Source: Phyto melanocephala
Lineage: Eukaryota > Arthropoda > Insecta > Diptera > Rhinophoridae
Length of the DNA: 64,000 nt
Reading direction: 5' to 3'
Assembly (NCBI GenBank): GCA_941918925.1
Contig: OW799237.1
Coordinates: forward strand, 4,879,201 to 4,943,200
The position numbers and the translations under genes were made by a program. Of the stretch, positions 56,641 through 64,000 are shown in pieces. Under the pieces are notes generated by a model that worked only from the letters and a program-made list of their open reading frames with translations, had not been told where the DNA came from and searched no databases. Numbering within the stretch: the first letter of the stretch is position 1; the number at the start of each line of letters is the position of its first letter.

Positions 56641-59245
56641 ATATACTAAGCAAAGAAACTCTTAACACACTTCACTAGTGTGATAGCTAATTTTACAGTT
56701 ATCCCTATCGGAAGTTGTATACCTCTAAAAAAAAAACACTATATAACAATAACACGTTGAACTTCAATGAATGTAGGCTTTTAAAAAAATACGTGGATAT
56801 ACATATACCACATATATAAATACATATGTTTGTACATATGTATGTATATTTTTCAAATTTTTCTTTTTTGTTTTTGTAAATTGATTCGAAAACATTAATT
56901 TTCAATATCTTTAGGCAATTTTTTATTTTTATTTTTTTTTTTGTCGTTGTAGTAGTTATTTAGAATAAAAATACAATACAAATATTAAGTGGGCGTTGGG
57001 AAATGTCCGAACAAAATCATAATAATTAATATTAAGAAACGTTAATTCTAAGAAAATAACGTTAAAAATATAAATTATACAAAAAGAAAAAATGTACAGT
57101 TGTGAAATGAATTAAATTTAAGCAGGAGAACGACAACTTTATTTTAAAATTAAAATTGTAAATATTTTTGTTATAAATTCTGTAGTAATTTAAAAAAAAA
57201 AAAAATCTGTAAAGAATTTATGATTAAAATTAAGTTCGCATTTTCCTAAACTTCATACGCCATAAACACTATTTCAATCAATTTTAGTTCAATAAAATTG
57301 GTCGAGAACAAAAAATAATATTAAATATCATTAAAAACTTTGTACTACTTACTATTATAACGACGACTACTACTACTAATAAAGTCTTCTGTGTAAGTGA
57401 TAAAAATTAAAAAAGCTTTACTACAAACATGATGGATGCATTTCGTAAGTAAACGACCTTCACAATTAGCCAGTTATGGGTATTGGGTGTTTTTCACCTT
57501 TTCTCTGAATTATTTTTGTCTTCCATTTTTTGGTTTTTTTTTTTTTTGCTTTTTCTTTAAGAAGGCATTTACGTCAATCATTGAAAAAAAAAATGCACGT
57601 TAATGATCAAGAAGAGGCAAAGGAAGAGCAACAAAAATAATTATTTTTTGCGGCTAAATTGTTGTTTGGCAAGCTAACACAGGTTGCCAAGTATTGAAAG
57701 TATATTTTTCATTTAATATAAGTAAGATAAACAAATAAATTAAATTAGCAGTTGATTTTGTGACTGAAAACGACTTAAAAGATACGCTATTAAACAAACA
57801 AAAAAATACAAGAAAATAACAAAATTTTCAAAAGAACTACAACTTTGTCAACAAGTCTTTAACGACAACTATTTTCACATGCTTATTAGGTTTGTATTGA
57901 AAAAAAAATTCAGTAAGTTGTTCTTAATAGCCAAAATTTTTGTTATTGTAAAATAAGTAGCACTTAAAAAATTTCACAATCATGGTGTTTATTAAGATTC
58001 CTCGATTCTAGTAGCGAGTATTCTTAAAAATATCAGATTTCTGTATTATACTTTTAACAAACATATCAATATTTTTTTTAATTCATCTCTACATCATCTA
58101 TATAAATTTACAAAAAAATGTTTTACAACAAAGTAAAAATTTTGCAATTAGCCTGTTATAATAATATGGAAAATGACAGTGTTTAATTAAATTATTTTAT
58201 TAAACAATTTTGTTTGCAATTTTTAAAATATATTTTTTATGTACAAAAATAAACTGCCAAACAACCGAAAAAAAACCCTTAATTATGAAAAAAAAAAACA
58301 GTTCTATTTTAATCGAATCTAAACACCCACCCACATGCTAGCCAAGACGACGTTGAAAACGTCAAATAATAAAAAAAAAAATCACAAACAATAAGAATAA
58401 CATAGAATTAGAGAGGAAAAAAAAGCAGACCAACAAATTGATAGACGGACAGGTGATATTTTCGTATGCTGTTGTTGTTGGTTTTGTGCTTTACGACAGT
58501 GTTTGGCATAAAAACACAAGTAGCACCTGGCTGGCCTAAGCAGTAGCAAGCAAAAAATAAATATGAGCGACGACAAACAATCTACATACATACATACATA
58601 TTTACATACATTCACACAATTGAAATATCAAGCATCAATATTGTAATATTATTTATATGCCTTAAATAACAAAAAAAAAAACCAAAAAAAAAAGTAGTAT
58701 AACAGTATAACGAATCGATATATCAAATTTTGCAGAATTATTTTGGCATATTTAATTTTTTTTTTTTTTTGCTCTTAAATTGGGTGATAGACCGGAAACA
58801 TTAGTGTTGCTTTAATATTCTTAAAATAAATATTAAAAAATTAAAAAAAAAATTATAAAAAAAAATATTTAAAACATAAACTTTGACTTGAAAAATTATC
58901 GTTTTCAACGAATAAACATACATTTTAATAATGAGATTGCACTTAAGTTAAAAAAAACAACAACAAATAAAAATGTTTTAACAGTTTTATATTTTTTTTC
59001 TTATTGTACAATAGTTTGTTTGTTCCATAAATTATACCAAATCAATTTTAGAGAAAAATATAATAAATTAAACTAAAAAAAATAAAAAAACACTTACACA
59101 GACAATGCATGAGAAAACTTATTAGAAAGTAGAACCATTTATGTCCTAAAATAGAACTAGAGTAATAAATGACGACAAAATGCGGTGCTACAATTAAAAT
59201 TAGAAATATTTTTGATTAGAAATTTCCAAAAGAAGCTTAATACTA
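56641..59245. other. AT-rich spacer, nothing recognised
   Basis: No gene supported. Contains (CATA)n at 58,585-58,602 and many homopolymer runs. Confidence 0.4.
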
Positions 59246-59757
59246 TGTTCACACAGGTGCCTTAATTGTCAATTTATAATATTATCGCAATTAACGGCCT
59301 TATTGAGCTCAATTTACCATACTAAAAATTATTTTTAAATTGAGCAATATATACTTAATTGTTTCACTTATTGTCTAAAACTCGAAATACAACTCTTAAG
59401 AAGTATGTTCAGTGAGAAGAAAATTCTATAGGTGGCATTTCTAATGTCAAACAAATAAATATACAAGAAATAAAAATTAAGAAAATGAAAAATTTTTGAA
59501 GAAAATTTTAAAAAAATGTTTGAATAAATTCAAATACATACATATAAGTATATATATATGTATGAATATAATTGTAAATATATTTTATCAACAGGAAAAA
59601 CACTGAAAAGAAGGCATTATTTGATTTGGTATAAATACATCGTATTTTACAGCTATCAAATGCTAATGGAGTAAGATAAATTGAGTATGTCTGAACACTT
59701 ATTTTAATTGCTCAATCAACACTAAATTGAAACAATTAAAAATATCTGTCTGAACAG
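59246..59757. mobile_element. Possible MITE with TGTTCA-SACAG ends
   Basis: TGTTCACACAGGTGCCTTAATTG at the left and TGTTCAGACAGATATTTTTAATTG (minus strand) at the right are imperfect inverted ends. Inside, AATTGAGC and GCTCAATT segments pair. No coding remnant. The assignment is weak. Confidence 0.4.
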
Positions 59758-60792
59758 GGTATAACATTCGATTAAACTAAATTACTGTTATAGAGAATTT
59801 GGCAACTCTGTTATCTGAGTTACTTCAGTGATGCCAGTTATTTAACAGTTTGTATCAAAACAATAAAAATAAAAGTTTGTATATTTGTGCTTGAAAACAA
59901 AACTCGCTTTCGTTAGAGTTTTAGTGATTATTTAAATAATAAAATAATTTTAAAAATACATATTTAATCTATATTGTCGATTTTTTTTATTATCATAAAA
60001 ATTATGCAAAAAATTTATAGACTTCCCAGCATTCTCCTCTCATTAGTATAAACTTTAACTTTTTAAAAAGGTCTATTATTTCCTCTTGTACATTAAACAA
60101 CATTATTTTCTTGGTAGCATTCATAGACTTTTCCTCGAAGTGACAAGTGGTAGGATCGAGCAAAAAATGTCAACCGTTTTTGTATGTCTTAGTGTTTATT
60201 CAGCTGATATTTATGAAAGTAGTGCTACTATCCACACAAGTACAAACTGCTTTCCAAATAAATTTTTTTTATTTGATTTTTATCTAACTTCAGCATGAAT
60301 GGAGTTTATTAATAAGTAAAGTAAGTGTGATTTAACAGTCAAACAAAAGCGCCAAGCGTTGTGAAAAGCGCTAATACTGAAGTGATTTGTCTGTCAAAAG
60401 ACAAAACTGCCATCACCAAATTTGTTAATTAAATTGTCATATATTTTTTAAAGAGCCAGTAACTGCTAATCGACCTATACCTTCGTATAGGAAGCCGAAA
60501 TTCCCAAATTTGACACAACTGAGTAGTCAATTGAGACTCCGTGTAACTGTAACTCGGTACAGCTAAACGACGACACGCAATTAACCAATGCGAGAGTGAT
60601 TGTCCTTATTAGACAACGATAATGACAATGACGCGAGAGTTCTTGACCCGACCAGAGCTGAATTACAACTCGACTACATTTATTAGGTTAAACAAAAGTT
60701 AGTGTTGCCACTAGTACTTTTTTATAAAAAGCTTATAGAAGTTAAATGGATGTTTCATTTTGTAAAATATTAATGCCTCTCAAGAGTCTTTA
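59758..60792. other. Spacer; slightly GC-richer block at 60,480-60,670
   Basis: No coding region recognised. The 60,480-60,670 block is less AT-rich than its neighbours, with no open frame or repeat partner seen. Confidence 0.35.
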
Positions 60793-61149
60793 GGTGAATT
60801 CACCCATTTGTTCTGAACAAAATTTTTTCCGGAGAATAACATTTTTTACTGAGAGTTTTCTGCAGAACGATTCACCCATTTCAGAAAATTTGTCCGAAAA
60901 AACAAAGCTGCCATATAATATAAAAATGCAAACAGTTGTACAAAGTGGCAGCACCGCTAGCAAACTATGTAAATAAATACAAACGTAAATTATTTCATTA
61001 AAATATATGTGAAGAAAATGTCGGATAGAAGAAAACTAAAATTATTATTTTTAATTGAAGTGCATAAAGTCAATTTGTTTGCAAAAGAAATTTATAAAAA
61101 AAATCGAAAATAAAATGAGTCGCAACGAGAAAAATCTTAGGAGAAAGAA

Positions 61150-61275
61150 GATCACACGGTTTACTTCACACATTGGTTCCTGATATGCAACTTAATGACT
61201 TAAGGACTCCACCTTTATAAATTTTTACCGTATGGATCCAAACACGTTTCAAGAACTCCTTGAAATTTTAGGACC
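61150..61275 (+). pseudogene. Harbinger transposase N-terminal remnant
   Basis: In two frames the plus strand reads LVPDMQLNDLRTPP and FYRMDPNTFQELLEILGP. Harbinger transposases have near their start an F-x-x-F-x-R-M-x-x-x-x-F-x-x-L-L-x-x-(L/V)-GP motif, which matches. The DDE catalytic region is missing. Confidence 0.65.
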
Positions 61276-61420
61276 AGTGGCGGCTGCTATTTCATTCCAT
61301 AAACCCTCTTTTAAATAATTATTTTTGTATGCACTATTGCTCATGTCATACAAACATTCTCTTCCTGGTTTTTTTAATTCTTCTATTAATTTTTGAGCAA
61401 TATTTTCATTAAATTCCATT
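61249..61420 (-). pseudogene. MADF-domain accessory protein of the Harbinger element (partial)
   Basis: From the ATG at about 61,419 the minus strand reads MEFNENIAQKLIEELKKPGR, then ECLYDMSNSAYKNNYLKEGLWNEIAAATG before it runs into transposase sequence and a stop. This is a MADF (Myb/SANT-like) DNA-binding domain start: a helix, the L-Y-D/N element, then W-x-x-I. Harbinger elements carry such a second protein, needed with the transposase. Only about the first half of the domain is left. Confidence 0.7.
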
Positions 61421-61685
61421 TTAATTGTTAATTTTCGGCAAAAACAATTTTTATATAATAAATGTACTGACACTGTGTGATGTGGCAACCAAATTCAATT
61501 TTCATGTAAATATTGAAAAAAAGTGGCATCCCAATTCAGTTTCTTCTGAACAAGAATAAAAATTAAACTAATTCAAGCAAAAACTTTCTGAACAAAATAA
61601 TCTCTAACTCTCTCAAAAGTAAAACATCAAACTCAATATAAAAAAAAAATTTGTTCTGAACTAAAATTTTATGGGTGAATCCAGC

Positions 61686-62929
61686 TTTTATCATTACCAT
61701 TCAAAAAAATTTGAGAAAATAAATGATGTTTCTTCAACCCTTTTTTCAAGTCACGAGACTTTGTCATTGACATTTAAGCATTTTAAAAATAATTTTATTC
61801 AAGTTTAATGTTATTTTTTTTTCAAAATTGTATAAAACCAAACAATCTGTTAAAAAAAAATTCCTTTGATCTTTAAAATTACATCTCATATTAAAAGTAA
61901 AATAAAAAATAAAAATAATGTAGGGTGATAAAAGAAAGGCCAAAAAAAACATAATAATACATCGTTGTTATTTTCTCGCGCGCCACCCTGACTTGAAGAG
62001 GCGTTTTATGGAATTTCAGACGTCAGTCAAATGCCGAACTGACGTCATTTATAAAATTTTTATAAAAATTCATTTTATTTATTGTTGTATTCTATTTTTC
62101 GCCTGGTATACTACAAGTAGAATAATAAAAAAAAAAAAAATAATTATAATGGAACATATAGAAAAAATTATAATCTATTAAAGATCAAATCTAATAATAA
62201 AGTAATTAGAAATATACTTATATTTTTATAACAAAACACCAACAACAATCAAAATAAAACACAGTTCTAGAATGGAAAATTAATTATGATTATACTTAGT
62301 TGGGGTTGCCAGTTTTACTTTTCGAGACTACTTTTTAAATGGGATTTTTTTGTGTGACAGTAGCTATTTGTTTTGGATACTAAAATAAATTAGGCAAAAA
62401 TAAAAAACTTTATAATGACATTTAAAATTATGAAATTAAAAAAAGAACTAAAGAATTTAATTAAAATTTTAGAAAAAAAATGTCAAAAATTCAATATAAT
62501 AAAGGTATGCACGTAGTAAATTTAATGGGATAAAAAAAGTCGATATCCCTGTGCACCAAATTATCGTATGTTACTTTTTTTTTAGAAATCGACATTTTTA
62601 TGCAAATTGGTTCTACATCCATGAATCCATCTGCTGATAAAATATTATAGCGATAACTGTTTTAGTTATGGAGATAAATCTGTGTACACTTTATCGTATG
62701 TATGTATGTTTTTATTTATTTAAAAGTAATAAAAACGCTTTCCTGTAAAATTTTGTTTTTGCAACATACGATAATTTCGCGCACAGGGGTCGATATAATA
62801 AAGATATACACGTAATCAAATTAAATTTTTGAATAATTACAAAGTAGTTTCTAGCATTACAACAACCAATTCGCTTAAGTTATGTTTTTAAATTATAACG
62901 AAAATTGATTTTTTCAGCTGGAGAACAGA
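61686..62929. other. AT-rich spacer, nothing recognised
   Basis: Short similar segments occur at about 62,535-62,600 and 62,745-62,800 (GATATCC/TGTGCACC and GCGCACAGGGGTCGATAT) and near 6,945-6,975 (TCTCGCACAAGGGTCCATAT), so a dispersed repeat end is likely. No coding region. Confidence 0.4.
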
Positions 62930-63480
62930 AAGGAGCGATATGGGTATCAAAAGAAAGGGCTTGACTAGCAGAATATAATAAACTAAATATATGATGGCAG
63001 TCACTACAAAATGGCGTACAATTAACTTATATATGGTCAAATCTAGTAATTAAAAATTTACCCACTTCAACCCCCTCAATATTGGTATCAAACAAAAGGG
63101 CTTAACGAGTAGAATAATGAAAAGATTAAAACGCAAGATGGCAGCCGAAATAAAATGGCGGAAATATGGATCAAATATAGTAATTACGGCTTTGCCCTTT
63201 AAACCTCCTCAATATTGGTATCAAATAAAAGGGCTTGATTGGTAGCAAACAGTAAACTTTAAAAACGTTGAAATCTAAGATGATGCCCTAAACGAAATAA
63301 AGGTTAATTTTTTTTCTCAACCTTATAACAATGGGTATCAAATGAAAGGGTATCAAAATTCAAAAAACGAAATAAGAAAACAAAATGACGTATAAAATTA
63401 AATCTTAAATCCAGGCTGCGCTACGATGTGGTCATTATGCATGTGTACATGTTGAAGTGAAAGTTATCAGATTCGGCTAG
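62930..63480 (-). mobile_element. DINE/mini-me-like element, second subfamily, with internal repeats
   Basis: On the minus strand it starts CTAGCCGAATCTGATAACTT and ATGACCACATCGTAGCGCAGC, matching the head at 778-850 and 11,826-11,900. The body has four spaced repeats of GGTATCAAA(N)AAAGGGCTTGA (about 62,944, 63,085, 63,217 and 63,333), most followed by a TAGAATA-like segment and an AAATGGCG-like segment. One unit of this type is present at 951-985. No protein encoded. Confidence 0.6.
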
Positions 63481-64000
63481 ACGGCAAATTTAGCATTCTT
63501 AATTAATAAAGAAATATTGATAAAAAAAAATAGGATTTACAACTTGGAAATCGCTCTAAATTTAACATTGATATTAAAAAACGAAATAACTCAAATTTTA
63601 TATCAAATTTTAATTCCCTGCAGTATGCGTGATTCAGAGACAAAAAGTGAGCTGATACGTCGTGAAGCAGTAGGTTTGGCAGCCCTAGTCAAATTGTACA
63701 TTTAAAAAAATGGTTAAGGAAATTTTAATAATCTTAATATACATTGTATTAAATTTTTCTTTTTTAATTAAACACACATATTAATAGATTACAATTTAGA
63801 AGATTTATGGGTTTTTATATTTTGCACTCTATTTTATAACATTTCACTACTTTTAAATATTTTAATTTTATTTCTTTTTTTTTTAGATAAACAAATGTTT
63901 ATTTATTTTGTTAATGTTTATACATATGTATGTATGTATTTAATGAATAAGATCGATTATTAAAAAATATATGTATAAGCACTTGGTAACAGCCTAAAAA
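63481..64000. other. Right edge, no certain gene
   Basis: An acceptor-like TTCCCTGCAG at about 63,613-63,622 is followed by an ATG and an open 28-codon frame, a possible exon discussed separately. Otherwise AT-rich. Confidence 0.3.

Larger units (their letters stand above)
60793..61685. mobile_element. PIF/Harbinger-like element relic
   Basis: Termini GGTGAATTCACCCAT (left) and GCTGGATTCACCCAT (right, minus strand), followed at both ends by a TTGTTCTGAAC or GTTCAGAACAA motif. Flanks are TTA (left) and TTT (right), compatible with a decayed 3-bp duplication. It holds a plus-strand transposase start and a minus-strand MADF gene, the two-gene convergent plan of Harbinger elements. Confidence 0.72.

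Overview
The window looks like nuclear DNA of a higher dipteran, probably a calyptrate fly. It is very AT-rich, has small GT-AG introns, and carries many transposon relics of insect type. Its two host loci are a secreted DNA/RNA non-specific endonuclease family resembling the salivary Tsal proteins of tsetse, and an orthologue of Drosophila Tab2. The species call is an inference. Both host loci are on the minus strand. Most of the window is transposon-derived or shows nothing recognisable.

Layout. Positions 1-11,390 hold two copies of a duplicated endonuclease unit. Copy 1 is cut by the left edge (exons at 473-518 and 1-349). Copy 2 is complete in three exons (9,391-9,436; 8,805-9,275; 7,675-8,369) and joins to a 403-residue secreted protein. 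Both have the same signal-peptide exon, TATA box and upstream flank. A third, diverged piece of the upstream flank lies near 16,262-16,525. In copy 2 the D-R-G-H active-site motif reads D-F-S-Q, so the protein is probably a nucleic-acid binder or pseudo-enzyme. Positions 11,400-24,400 are a transposon-rich spacer.

Positions 24,423-44,114 are Tab2: three coding exons joining in frame to 991 codons, with an N-terminal CUE domain, a long Gln/Asn/Ser/Pro-rich middle, a coiled coil and a C-terminal NZF ubiquitin-binding zinc finger. A 16.6-kb intron (25,408-42,019) separates the CUE exon from the coiled-coil exon and has collected many mobile elements. An AG acceptor just upstream of the start codon implies a further 5' non-coding exon beyond 44,114 that I could not place.

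Mobile elements. Several can be delimited to the base: a hAT with an 8-bp target duplication (36,779-38,453); a palindrome-rich hAT MITE (33,791-34,704); a near-intact DD41D mariner (34,775-36,034); a complete non-autonomous Helitron with 122-bp tandem repeats (30,996-31,864); a piggyBac relic at TTAA sites nested inside an older repeat (12,098-13,090); a Tc1-like relic (19,431-20,341); and a Harbinger relic with a MADF gene (60,793-61,685). The commonest repeat is a mini-me/DINE-1-like element with a (GTCY)n tract, an ATTCGGC-CGT-GCCGAAT hairpin and a long A-rich centre; seven recognisable copies are present. No rRNA, convincing tRNA or CRISPR array was seen.

The most biologically interesting signal is the duplicated endonuclease with a substituted active site. 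The rest is mainly well-preserved transposon history, including one insertion whose empty site survives in the paralogous copy.
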